Part shown: positions 43,037 to 52,184 of the stretch, in pieces
How the letters are laid out: each line of letters opens with the position of its first letter
Numbering within the stretch: position 1 is the stretch's first letter
Origin: CAYPKW01 sp964411425
Lineage (GTDB): Bacteria; Pseudomonadota; Alphaproteobacteria; Dongiales; Dongiaceae
Reading direction: 5' to 3'
DNA: 64,000 nt
NCBI GenBank assembly: GCA_964411425.1
Contig: CAYPKW010000005.1
Coordinates: 17,176-81,175 of the forward strand
Program-made: the position numbers and the translations under genes
The notes under the pieces: generated by a model
Databases searched by the model: none
What the model was told of the DNA's origin: nothing
The model's input: the letters and a program-made list of their open reading frames with translations, nothing else

Positions 43037-43219
43037 ACGATCAAGGGCTTCGACGCCGCAGCCGGCGATTTGCGCCGCAGCCCGCAGGGACGCGGCGCTT
43101 TTGGCCGAATGCGTTCGTCGCCGCTTCGTCGCCGATCGGCAAGATCAGCTTCCCCGCAGCTCCTGCGCCTCGGCAAAATGCGCTCGCGTCGCGGCCATGA
43201 CGAGTTCCGAAATAGGCTC
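42951..43219 (-). mobile_element. MITE-like element inserted in ftsY
   Basis: This 269-bp non-coding element has 24-bp terminal inverted repeats (42951-42974 and 43196-43219) that differ at two positions and begin GAGCCT(G/A)TTTCGGAACT. It is flanked by the 3-bp duplication TCA (42948-42950 and 43220-43222; TGA on the gene strand). A GAG-start end and TNA target duplication are the features of the IS1031 subgroup of the IS5 family, so it is probably a MITE mobilised by such a transposase. A shortened copy lies at 1051-1197. The IS5-type element at 55400-56358 has different ends and is not obviously its parent. Confidence 0.85.
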
Positions 43220-43253
43220 TCAGGGGCCGCCTCGACGGCGTTGTCGGCCTCGT

Positions 43254-44555
43254 TCATCGCCGGTCGTCGAGCGAGCCCAGCAGTTCCTCCGCGGCCGTCG
43301 CGGCGATGCGCGCCTCGACGATCGTGCCGGGCGCGGCATGCCCGTCGAGCCGCACCGGCGCGAAGTGCTCGCTGTGGCCGAACGCCCGGCCGTCCTCGCC
43401 CACGCGCTCCACCAGCACGGCGGCGCGGCTGCCGACGCGGCTATCCAGAAACAGCCGCCGGCGTGCGGCGCCGGCTTGGCGCAGCCGCCGGGCGCGCTCG
43501 CGGCGCACGTCTTCGTCCACCTGCGGCATCCGCGCCGCCGGCGTGCCGGGGCGCGGCGAATAGGGGAAGACGTGCAGGAAATCGAGGCCGCAGTCGGCCA
43601 CCAGATCGAGGCTGCGGCGGAACATGTCCTCGGTCTCGGTCGGGAACCCGGCGATGAGGTCGGCGCCCAGCGCGATGCCGGGCCGCAGGCGCCGGACCCG
43701 TTCGCAGAACAGGACCGCGTCGGCGCGAGAGTGGCGCCGCTTCATGCGTTTCAGAACCAGATCGTCTCCCGCCTGCAGGCTCAAATGCAGATGCGGCATC
43801 AGGCGCGGCTCGCCGGCGACGAGCTCGACGAGCTCGTCGTCGATCTCGATCGGGTCGAGCGAGCTGAGCCGCAGGCGCGCCAGCTCCGGTACGCCCGACA
43901 GCAGCAGGCTGACCAGGCGCCCGAGGCCGGGCGCGCCGGAAAGGTCGCCGCCGTAGGCGGTGAGATCGACGCCGGTCAGCACCACCTCGCGCCGGCCGCG
44001 CTCGACCAGCGCCCGCACCTCGGCGACGACGGTCGCCACCGGCACGCTGCGGCTGGGGCCGCGGGCGTAAGGGATGATGCAGAAGGTGCAGCGGTGGTCG
44101 CAGCCCTGCTGCACCTGGACGAAGGCGCGCGCCCGGCCGTCGAAGCCGGCAACGAGATGGCCGGCGGTCTCGCGCACCGTCATGATGTCGGTGACCTCGA
44201 TCCGCCGGCCGCCGGCAAGCGCCCGGAAACTCTCCGCCTTCAGCTTTTCCGCGTTGCCGATGACGTGGTCGACCTCGGCCATGGCGGCGAAGCGCCCCGG
44301 GTCGATCTGCGCCGCGCAGCCGGTGACGACGATGCGGGCGTCCGGGTGCAGGCGCCGCGCCCGGCGGATCGCCTGGCGCGCCTGGCGCTCGGCCTCCGCC
44401 GTCACGGCGCAAGTATTGATGAGGACAGTTAGGCCCAGCCCTGCGGCCGCCGCGTGGGCCCGCATCACCTCCGATTCGTAGGCGTTGAGCCGGCAGCCGA
44501 AGGTGACGACCCGCACGGCCTCGGCGCTGGTGGCGTCATCCGGCATGGCGGCCAA
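43254..44555 (-). CDS. mtaB: tRNA t6A37 methylthiotransferase MtaB
   Basis: This 433-residue radical-SAM enzyme adds a methylthio group to t6A37 of tRNA. The N-terminal UPF0004 cluster cysteines are in VVTFGCRLNAYES, INTCAVTAEA and VTGCAAQ. The radical-SAM CxxxCxxC is QGCDHRCTFCIIPYARGPSRS near residues 152-172 (part quoted is CDHRCTFC), and a TRAM-like C-terminus follows. RLNAYES and the lack of a RimO-type insert point to MtaB. The ATG at 44555 or the next Met, three codons later, may be used. Its TGA overlaps the ancestral ftsY start. Confidence 0.93.
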   Translation of the reverse strand: MAAMPDDATSAEAVRVVTFGCRLNAYESEVMRAHAAAAGLGLTVLINTCAVTAEAERQARQAIRRARRLHPDARIVVTGCAAQIDPGRFAAMAEVDHVIGNAEKLKAESFRALAGGRRIEVTDIMTVRETAGHLVAGFDGRARAFVQVQQGCDHRCTFCIIPYARGPSRSVPVATVVAEVRALVERGRREVVLTGVDLTAYGGDLSGAPGLGRLVSLLLSGVPELARLRLSSLDPIEIDDELVELVAGEPRLMPHLHLSLQAGDDLVLKRMKRRHSRADAVLFCERVRRLRPGIALGADLIAGFPTETEDMFRRSLDLVADCGLDFLHVFPYSPRPGTPAARMPQVDEDVRRERARRLRQAGAARRRLFLDSRVGSRAAVLVERVGEDGRAFGHSEHFAPVRLDGHAAPGTIVEARIAATAAEELLGSLDDRR

Positions 44556-44608
44556 GCTTATAGGCCGAGGCCGGCCCTACGTCCAACCCGTGTCGCCGCG
44601 CCGGGGCG

Positions 44609-45442
44609 TTACTGCGCCTTGGTGAGATCGACCCCGAACCACTTGTTCGAGAGCGCCGTCAGCGTGCCGTCGGCGTGCATCTCGGCCACGATCTCGGCGA
44701 TCTTGGCCGTGAACTCGGCATCGCCCTTGTCCACCGCCACCGCCAGCGGCTCGTAGAACACCGCCGGCTCGATGATGCGGAACGGAAGCCCGTTCTTCAC
44801 CGCCTCGGCCAGCGTGGGCAGATTGGATAGCACGCCGTCGAGCCTGACCCCGTCGCCGAGCTTCAGGTCCTCGAAGGCGGCACCGTCGGATTCGTAGGCG
44901 ACGACCTTGCCCGGCTTCACCAGGAACTCGAACGGCGGCGTGCCCTGGGCGTCCATCTTGAGCGTGCCGTTCAGATACTCCTCGTAGGTGCAGGCGGCAC
45001 AGGCGCCGAGCGCCTTGCCGTTGAGGTCGGCCACGGCGTTCACCGCCGTGTTGTCCTTGTGCACGGCGAAGGAAGCCGGCGTGTAGTAATAAACGCCGGG
45101 GAAGTCCAGTACCTCGGCGCGCTCCTTGGTGGGCGTCATCGAACCCACGGCGATATCCCAGCGCGTGCCCCAGTGGCCGCCCACGGTGGCCTCCCACGAG
45201 GCGGTCACCGGTTTCAACTCGACCCCCAGGCGCTTCGCGATCTCCTTGCCGACCTCGACGTCGAAGCCGGTGAGCACGTTGTTCTCGTCGATGAAGGCGA
45301 CCGGCGGGTAGCCTTCCGAGTAGGCGCCGGTGAGCGTCTTCGAGGCCAGCACGCGCTCCAGTACCTCGCCGGCCTCGGCCGGCGCCGCGATGACCAGGCC
45401 GAGCGCCAACGCGCCGGCCGCAGCCCCTGTCGATCCGATCAT
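44609..45442 (-). CDS. Periplasmic amino-acid-type solute-binding protein
   Basis: This 277-residue family 3 extracellular solute-binding protein has a signal peptide (MIGSTGAAAGALALGLVIAA, cut near AEAGE). It has the family signature GFDVEVGKEIAKRLGVELK near residues 58-76, GSMTPTKERAEVLDFPG, and a late DGTLTALSNKWFG. A CAACTYEEYL segment has a vicinal-type cysteine pair that could form a disulfide. A GGGAGG site precedes the ATG. No ABC permease or ATPase gene is adjacent, so its transporter is elsewhere or it serves a sensor. The ligand is probably an amino acid or small organic anion. Confidence 0.88.
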   Translation of the reverse strand: MIGSTGAAAGALALGLVIAAPAEAGEVLERVLASKTLTGAYSEGYPPVAFIDENNVLTGFDVEVGKEIAKRLGVELKPVTASWEATVGGHWGTRWDIAVGSMTPTKERAEVLDFPGVYYYTPASFAVHKDNTAVNAVADLNGKALGACAACTYEEYLNGTLKMDAQGTPPFEFLVKPGKVVAYESDGAAFEDLKLGDGVRLDGVLSNLPTLAEAVKNGLPFRIIEPAVFYEPLAVAVDKGDAEFTAKIAEIVAEMHADGTLTALSNKWFGVDLTKAQ

Positions 45443-45579
45443 GTCAAGCCTCCCTTGTCGATTTGCCCGCCCCGGCCACGGCCGGCGCCGGCGCCGGCGA
45501 CTTTCGCCGATTTATCGCCCGGCCCGCGGCCCGGAGTCCATAGGCGTCGGAGATCATGGGGGGACGGCCCCCATGACCC

Positions 45580-46089
45580 TCATTTCGGAATCCGCACCGA
45601 CTCCTCGTCGTAATAACCCTCGGCCGCGCGGGCGTGGCAGGCCTGGCAATTGCTCTTCGAGCGGATGGCGGCACGGGTCCACACCGAATCGTTTGGTTTG
45701 CGATGGATGCCCCGCCAAACGGGCGTCTCGGTGATGCGCATCGGCGTCATGTCGGGGGCAAGCTCGCGCATGAAGACGGCGCCGCGCATTGTTCCGCTGG
45801 CGTCGGCGGCGTTGGCCGCAAGGTAGTCGAGCACTGCCTTGGCCGCGTTCGGCGCCAGCGAGGCGTCTTCGCCGAAATGCTCCGCGAGGCCGGCCACGAT
45901 CGCCCGCCACGAGCGCTGCGGCAGCATCTGCGGCTCGTACACCATGTGGCAGGCGCCGCATTCGGTTCGCATGGCGGCGGCCAACTCGGGCTTCCGCTCC
46001 AGCGAGGCCGCGAGCGTGTCCGCGGCCGGCGCCGACAGGCAGGCGATCAGGGCGACGAGGCGCAGGAGGTTCGGTTGCATGGCAGTCAT
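45580..46089 (-). CDS. Diheme cytochrome c (DHC)
   Basis: This 169-residue periplasmic cytochrome has a signal peptide (MTAMQPNLLRLVALIACLSA, cut near LAAS) and two CxxCH heme sites: TECGACHMVY near residue 42 and SNCQACHARA near residue 149. The spacing and the WRAIVAGLAEHFGEDASL segment match the DHC family that donates electrons to SHP. The ATG overlaps the SHP gene stop (ATGA), placing it last in a cytochrome b-SHP-DHC operon. Confidence 0.9.
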   Translation of the reverse strand: MTAMQPNLLRLVALIACLSAPAADTLAASLERKPELAAAMRTECGACHMVYEPQMLPQRSWRAIVAGLAEHFGEDASLAPNAAKAVLDYLAANAADASGTMRGAVFMRELAPDMTPMRITETPVWRGIHRKPNDSVWTRAAIRSKSNCQACHARAAEGYYDEESVRIPK

Positions 46090-46505
46090 TGCGACATCAT
46101 GAAGGTGATGAAATCGCCCTTTTCGAGCACCGTACATTCCCGTCCCAGCACGCTGCGGCAATTGCGCCCGAACCACTTCGCCACCTTCTCCGGGTCGGTG
46201 AAGCGTTCGGGCGTGAGCGACACCGCCATCGGCGCGATCGGCTTGCCGGCGCGCGTCTGCCCGGTATTCTTCGGCGAGGCGGTGTGACAGGTCGTGCAGG
46301 ACGGCGTTTCGGCACCGCCGCCCTTGTGCACGGCGCTGAAGAAGGCCGCGCCGCGCTCGGCGGCGAAGCCGGCGAAGGCAGAATCGACTGCCTTCGCCTC
46401 GGCCGCCAATTGCTGGAGCAGGGCGTCGCGCGCCGGATCGGCCAGCGCGAAACCGGAGAGGGCGAGAGAGGCCAGCGCGGCCGCTAGGAACGTCAATACT
46501 TTCAT
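46086..46505 (-). CDS. SHP-type monoheme cytochrome c (DUF1924)
   Basis: This 139-residue protein has a signal peptide (MKVLTFLAAALASLALSGFA, cut near ALADP) and one heme site SCTTCHTAS near residue 70. The C-terminal half, TDPEKVAKWFGRNCRSVLGRECTVLEKGDF, matches the sphaeroides heme protein family (DUF1924). In that family an Asn (here in RNC) is an unusual sixth heme ligand that lets the heme bind O2 and NO, and two cysteines form a disulfide. The gene lies between cytochrome b and DHC genes, as in Rhodobacter. The physiological role of SHP is not settled. Confidence 0.9.
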   Translation of the reverse strand: MKVLTFLAAALASLALSGFALADPARDALLQQLAAEAKAVDSAFAGFAAERGAAFFSAVHKGGGAETPSCTTCHTASPKNTGQTRAGKPIAPMAVSLTPERFTDPEKVAKWFGRNCRSVLGRECTVLEKGDFITFMMSQ

Positions 46506-46507
46506 TC

Positions 46508-47683
46508 TCACTCCGCTGGAATGTCGATAGCGTCGTCGTCGAACCGGCCGGTGTCGGCGTCGCGATGGCAGGCGGCGCAATTGCCCTTGCCGCCAACGCT
46601 CTTGCGCTCGAATACTGCCTCGGAAACTTCGGCGTGCTTTTTCACCCAGTACGGCACGGCGGTGACGCGCTGGGGCATGGCCGGTGCGACCTCGCGGAAC
46701 CGATTGCCGATCTCGTTGTCCCACGACTCGGCCGCGTTGGCCTTGAGAAAACCCGCGATCTCCGCCGACGCGGCGGCGTCGAGGCTGGCGTCCTCGCCGA
46801 AATGATCGCCGAGTTCGGCCAGCATGGCGCGCCAGGACGCGCGCGGTAGCAGCGCGGGATGAAAGGCCCAGTGGCATGCGCCGCATTCTCGGGCATAAGT
46901 CGGTACGATCGCGGTGCGCGGCACGCCCAGCGGCGGCAGGCGAGAGAGCCAGACGAGAGCCAATAGGATGGGCACCCCCAACGCCGCCAGGGCAATCGAC
47001 GCCGTCCGCCAGCGCGGTTGGCGCAAGGTCGGGCGCGGTCTCTCCGCGGGCAGCCGCTTCAGGCCGGTGATCATCGCCGCGACCAGGTTCTCGCGCGTCA
47101 ACAAGCTCTCGACCATGACCCCGACGACATGGCCTACGATCATCGCGATCAGCAGCCAGGTGAGGATTTCGTGCACCCGCTTCGCCGGGTAACCGACCGC
47201 GTAGGTCAGCACACCCGCGAGCGGTCCGGTCTTCTCCTCTCCCCCCTCGACCAACAAGCCGGTGACGACCAGGGCCGCCAGCACGAGAGCGAGTGCCACG
47301 ACCATTACCGCGCCCGCCGGATTGTGGCCGAGATAGGGAGGCGGGCGTAGCAGCGCCAAGCCGCGCAAGTGCGCGGCAAGAGCGGTCGGGCGATATGCGA
47401 AACTCGCGATCCGGCTGTACTCCGAGCCGTAGACCGCCCACACGAAGCGGAACAGCAGCAGCGCCAGAATGGAATAGCCGGCCCACTCATGCGCGCCGAG
47501 CCACCATTCGGGGTCCGAAAACCCGGTGACCAGAGCCGCCGCGACCGCACCCACGAGCGACCAGTGAAAGAGGCGGGTGGGCGCGTCCCAGACGCGGGCG
47601 CGCGATCGGTCTGGCGGGGCCGCGGCTATTCGCATCCTGTTTCCGCTGGTTCGAGCGACAAAAAAGCGCCGCACTCTATCCAA
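46508..47683 (-). CDS. Cytochrome b561-type membrane protein fused to a diheme cytochrome c domain
   Basis: This 391-residue protein has an N-terminal cytochrome b561-like domain with four or five membrane helices and histidine heme ligands (RLFHWSLVGAVAAALVTG, HEWAGYSILALLLFRF, VHEILTWLLIAMIVGHVVG). A further helix leads to a periplasmic C-terminal part with two CxxCH sites, ECGACHWAF near residue 276 and NCAACHRDAD near residue 369, homologous to the stand-alone DHC two genes away. It should take electrons from the quinone pool to DHC/SHP. Fusion of b561 to a DHC module while a separate DHC is kept is unusual. MRIAAAPPDR, 16 codons in, is an alternative start. Confidence 0.9.
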   Translation of the reverse strand: MDRVRRFFVARTSGNRMRIAAAPPDRSRARVWDAPTRLFHWSLVGAVAAALVTGFSDPEWWLGAHEWAGYSILALLLFRFVWAVYGSEYSRIASFAYRPTALAAHLRGLALLRPPPYLGHNPAGAVMVVALALVLAALVVTGLLVEGGEEKTGPLAGVLTYAVGYPAKRVHEILTWLLIAMIVGHVVGVMVESLLTRENLVAAMITGLKRLPAERPRPTLRQPRWRTASIALAALGVPILLALVWLSRLPPLGVPRTAIVPTYARECGACHWAFHPALLPRASWRAMLAELGDHFGEDASLDAAASAEIAGFLKANAAESWDNEIGNRFREVAPAMPQRVTAVPYWVKKHAEVSEAVFERKSVGGKGNCAACHRDADTGRFDDDAIDIPAE

Positions 47684-47763
47684 GTCTCGCGGCGCATGCC
47701 ATCGCCGTTTCCCGTCGGCGGCGCCTTGACCGGAACTCGCTCTCGATCGTGTTATCTAGACAG

Positions 47764-47937
47764 TCTAGTGGATCGAATCCGACACTTGCGTCCCATTCTT
47801 GTCATGCCCGCGCTTGACGCGGGCATCCATCGTACCGCTGGACTATGGATTGCCGCCCCCGGGTTGAACCCGGGGGCACGCCCGGCGATGACACCTTGGG
47901 CGAAGGGGGACTCATTTGTCGGATCGCATCCACTAGA
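47764..47937. mobile_element. Inverted-repeat element with internal palindromes
   Basis: This 174-bp segment has 21-bp imperfect terminal repeats (47764-47784 and 47917-47937, starting TCTAGTGGAT and ending ATCCGACA). Inside are two perfect palindromes: ATGCCCGCG-CTTGA-CGCGGGCAT (47804-47826) and GCCCCCGGGTT-G-AACCCGGGGGC (47855-47877). The first is a common alphaproteobacterial intergenic motif. It contains no gene and ends 12 bp before the antitoxin start codon. Confidence 0.65.
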
Positions 47938-47949
47938 TTGGCACCCGCA

Positions 47950-48237
47950 ATGAAGTGGCAGCTCCAGGAAGCGAAACAGTAGTTCAGCCAGCTCGTGCGC
48001 CGGGCGCACGAGGAGGGTCCCCAAGTCGTGACCCTTCACGGCGAGGCCGCGGTCGTCGTGCTATCCGTCGAGGACTACCGCCGCCTCCAGGGCGAGCCGG
48101 ATTTCAAGGCGTTCCTGTTGTCCGGGCCCGCCCTCGCTGCCCTCGATCTCGACCGGGTGCCGGATCGCCCGCGCCGCCGAGCAAACAGAGCCGCTTCCAT
48201 CCGGCCGAAACATGCTCTAGTGTCCGGTCGACCTTAG
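47950..48237 (+). pseudogene. Phd/YefM-family antitoxin with premature stop
   Basis: The frame from ATG 47950 reads MKWQLQEAKQ, then TAG (47980-47982), then FSQLVRRAHEEGPQVVTLHG and VVVLSVEDYRRLQGEPDFKAF, ending after a typical basic antitoxin tail. This is a textbook Phd-type antitoxin of about 95 residues interrupted at codon 11, where family members have Gln/Arg/Asn. No PIN or Doc toxin gene follows before ffh, so it is an orphan remnant. The repeat element directly upstream may have removed its promoter. Confidence 0.85.
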
Positions 48238-48268
48238 AACGCGTCGAGCTAAGTCCCCGAGGGGCCCC

Positions 48269-48295
48269 GCCCGTCCGCGAGTTTCGCGCACGGGC
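48269..48295 (+). promoter_or_regulatory. Hairpin in the ffh leader
   Basis: GCCCGTCCGCGA and TCGCGCACGGGC pair with one mismatch around a three-base loop, 36 bp before the ffh start. It may be a terminator remnant or a 5' leader hairpin. Confidence 0.35.
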
Positions 48296-48330
48296 GTGCC
48301 TGTGTTTGGCGGCGTGGAGACGAGATCGTC

Positions 48331-49703
<1,373 letters not shown>

Positions 49704-49707
<4 letters not shown>

Positions 49708-50120
49708 TCGACCATGTCTCGCTTGGCGTGAACGATCTGGCCGCCGCCCGCGCGTTTTACGATGCGACCCTGAAGCCTCTCGGGCTGGAGCGGCATGTCG
49801 AGTTTCCCGGCGCCTGCGGCTACGGGGCGACGGCCAACCAAGCGAATTTTTGGATCGGCGTGCCGGCGGGTGGGCGATGGGCCAATGCTTGTCCCGGCAG
49901 CCATGTCGCCTTCGCGGCCCCGTCGCGCGCCGCAGTGAAGGCGTTCCACCGGGCGGCACTCAAGGCCGGCGGGCGCGACGACGGCAAGCCGGGCATGCGG
50001 CCCCATTACCACCCCAACTACTTCGGCGCCTTCGTCATCGATCCCTCCGGCCACCACGTGGAGGCAGTCTGCCACAAGGCCGAAGCGAAGCCGAAACGAC
50101 CCTCGAAACACAGGAGATAG
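49704..50120 (+). CDS. VOC-family (glyoxalase/dioxygenase fold) protein
   Basis: This 138-residue protein has one glyoxalase-fold unit. The first metal-type His is at MIDHVSLGV, followed by WANACPGSHVAFAA and the late GAFVIDPSGHHVEAVCH with a terminal His/Glu pair, then a basic tail. The function is unknown; family members include glyoxalases, fosfomycin-resistance proteins and dioxygenases. It overlaps the ffh stop (ATGA) and precedes rpsP by 6 bp, so it has been placed inside a ribosome-biogenesis transcript that normally runs ffh-rpsP. Confidence 0.87.
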
Positions 50121-50126
50121 ACCGCA

Positions 50127-50489
50127 ATGGCATTGAAGCTGCGTTTGGCGCGCGCCGGCGCCAAGAAGCGTCCGTACTATCACGTCGTCGTCGCCGACTC
50201 GCGCAGTCCGCGCGACGGCCGGTTCGTCGAGAAGATCGGCAGCTACAATCCGATGCTGGCGCGGGACGACGTGAAGCGCGTGGTGCTGAAAGCGGAGCGC
50301 ATCCGCTACTGGCTCAAGATGGGCGCGCTGCCGACCGACCGGGTGGCGCTGTTCCTCGCCAGGGCGGGCCTGGGCGAGGCCCCGGTGCGCCGCGAGCAGA
50401 CCAAGCAGCAACTGCCGCGCAAGAAGGCGCAGGAGCGGCTCAAGGCCGAAGCCGAGAAGCCAGAGGGCGGCGAACCCGCGCCCGTGTAG
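50127..50489 (+). CDS. rpsP: 30S ribosomal protein S16
   Basis: This 120-residue S16 has the family start [20 protein letters not shown], then [19 protein letters not shown] and [17 protein letters not shown]. The C-terminus is extended with Lys/Glu/Ala, as is usual in alphaproteobacteria. An AGGAGATAG-type site precedes the ATG. It is followed by rimM. Confidence 0.98.
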   Translation: MALKLRLARAGAKKRPYYHVVVADSRSPRDGRFVEKIGSYNPMLARDDVKRVVLKAERIRYWLKMGALPTDRVALFLARAGLGEAPVRREQTKQQLPRKKAQERLKAEAEKPEGGEPAPV

Positions 50490-50494
50490 TCCCG

Positions 50495-51040
50495 ATGCCG
50501 ACAGCCGCAGCGGATCTCATCCACTTCGCCACCGTGCTCGGCGCGCACGGGCTCGCCGGCCAGGTGCGCGTCCGCAGCTTCACCGCCGCGCCGGCGGACC
50601 TCGACGCCTACGGGCCGCTCACGGACGAGACCGGCAAGGCGCGCTATGAGCTCCAGGTGCGCGGCATTGCTTCGGGCGGGCGCGGCATCGTGCTCGCCCG
50701 CGTCGCCGGGATCGCGACGCGCGCCGGCGCGGAGGCCATGAATGGCCTGCGGCTCTACGCGAGGCGGGCGGCACTGCCGCGCCTGCGGGCGACGGACGAG
50801 TTCTATCACGCCGATCTCGTCGGCCTCAGGGCCGAGCGGTGCGACGGCCGGCCGCTCGGCCGGGTGCAGGCGGTGCTGAATTTCGGCGCCGGCGACATCC
50901 TGGAGGTGGTGGGTTCGGGCGGCCGCGCGCTGCTGCTGCCCTTTACCAGCGCGGCGGTGCCGGTGGTCGACGTCGCCGGCGGGCGGATCGTGGCGGACCC
51001 CCCGGCGGAGAGCGCGGCGCGGCAAGGAGAGCGGCGGTGA
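50495..51040 (+). CDS. rimM: Ribosome maturation factor RimM
   Basis: This 181-residue two-domain protein assists maturation of the 30S head, binding S19. The N-terminal domain has [21 protein letters not shown] and the PRC-barrel C-terminal part has [13 protein letters not shown], then [25 protein letters not shown]. The ATG is five bases after the rpsP stop, and the stop overlaps trmD (GTGA). Confidence 0.95.
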   Translation: MPTAAADLIHFATVLGAHGLAGQVRVRSFTAAPADLDAYGPLTDETGKARYELQVRGIASGGRGIVLARVAGIATRAGAEAMNGLRLYARRAALPRLRATDEFYHADLVGLRAERCDGRPLGRVQAVLNFGAGDILEVVGSGGRALLLPFTSAAVPVVDVAGGRIVADPPAESAARQGERR

Positions 51041-51762
51041 GCGACGGGCACAGGCCTGCATGGCGCGCCGCGGTGCTGACCCTGTTCCCGGAGATGTTTC
51101 CGGGCCCGCTCGCCCGCTCGCTCGCGGGCAAGGCCCTGGAGGCGGGCCTCTGGGACTTGGAAACAGTGGACATCCGGGCCTTCGCGCGCGATAAACACCG
51201 CACCGTCGACGACGCCCCCTTCGGCGGCGGTTCCGGCATGGTGATGCGAGCGGACGTGGTGGATGCGGCGCTGGCTGCGGCCAGCGGCGCGGGCGGTGCG
51301 GACCGGCCGGCGATCTACCTGAGCCCGCGCGGGCGTCTGTTGGACCAGGCCGTGGTACGCGAGCTAGCATCGGGGCCGGGTGTGCTGTTGCTGTGCGGGC
51401 GTTACGAGGGCGTGGACGAGCGGGTGCTGGAGAGGCGCCGGATCGACGAGGTGAGCCTCGGCGACTTCGTGCTGTCGGGCGGCGAGCCGGCGGCCATCGC
51501 GCTCATCGACGCTGCGGTGCGGCTGCTGCCGGGCGTGGTGGGCGCGCCGGCGGCGCTGGAGGAGGAGAGTTTCGAACAGGGATTGCTCGAATACCCGCAC
51601 TACACCAGGCCCGCCGAATGGCAGGGCCTGCGGGTGCCGGAGGCGCTCTTGTCCGGGCACCATGAGCGGATTCGCGACTGGCGCCGGCAGGCGGCCGAGG
51701 CCGTGACCAGGGCGAGACGCCCGGACCTGTGGGCCCGCTACGTGGCCGCCCGCAAGGCGTGA
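51037..51762 (+). CDS. trmD: tRNA (guanine-37-N1) methyltransferase
   Basis: This 241-residue SPOUT methyltransferase makes m1G37. Characteristic segments are [31 protein letters not shown], the trefoil-knot SAM site [13 protein letters not shown] near residue 113, [14 protein letters not shown] and [21 protein letters not shown]. The start is GTG at 51037, coupled to rimM. Confidence 0.97.
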   Translation: MSDGHRPAWRAAVLTLFPEMFPGPLARSLAGKALEAGLWDLETVDIRAFARDKHRTVDDAPFGGGSGMVMRADVVDAALAAASGAGGADRPAIYLSPRGRLLDQAVVRELASGPGVLLLCGRYEGVDERVLERRRIDEVSLGDFVLSGGEPAAIALIDAAVRLLPGVVGAPAALEEESFEQGLLEYPHYTRPAEWQGLRVPEALLSGHHERIRDWRRQAAEAVTRARRPDLWARYVAARKA

Positions 51763-51780
51763 ACTGGAAGGAATCGAACC

Positions 51781-52179
51781 ATGACCACGATCGGACGGCT
51801 TGAACAGGATGAGATCGCGCGGCTCAATTCCGCGGTGCCGGAATTCGCCCCCGGCGACACCGTGCGCGTCAACGTCAAGGTGGTGGAAGGCACGCGCGAG
51901 CGTTCGCAGGCCTTCGAGGGGCTGTGCATCGCCCGCAAGAACGCCGGGATCAATTCCTCGTTCACGGTGCGCAAGATCTCCTACGGCGAGGGCGTCGAGC
52001 GCGTTTTTCCGCTGTACAGCCCGCGCATCGCCGGCATCGAGCTGGTGCGCCGGGGCGACGTGCGCCGGGCCAAGCTCTATTACCTGCGCACCCGGCGCGG
52101 CAAGAAGGCGCGCATCGCCGAGCGCCTGGGCGGCGTGCCGACGGAAGGGGCGGCAGAGGCCCCGTCGCCGGAGAGCTGA
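51781..52179 (+). CDS. rplS: 50S ribosomal protein L19
   Basis: This 132-residue L19 lies at the 30S-50S interface. It has [25 protein letters not shown]-region variant [14 protein letters not shown], and [15 protein letters not shown], with a C-terminal [15 protein letters not shown]. The length is normal with a short acidic tail. GGAAGGAA lies before the ATG. leuC follows after 5 bp. Confidence 0.98.
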   Translation: MTTIGRLEQDEIARLNSAVPEFAPGDTVRVNVKVVEGTRERSQAFEGLCIARKNAGINSSFTVRKISYGEGVERVFPLYSPRIAGIELVRRGDVRRAKLYYLRTRRGKKARIAERLGGVPTEGAAEAPSPES

Positions 52180-52184
52180 GGCGC

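Noticed and set aside
48238..48330. SRP RNA gene beside ffh
   Set aside because: The short region holds one simple hairpin and lacks the SRP RNA tetraloop/asymmetric-loop helix 8 features.
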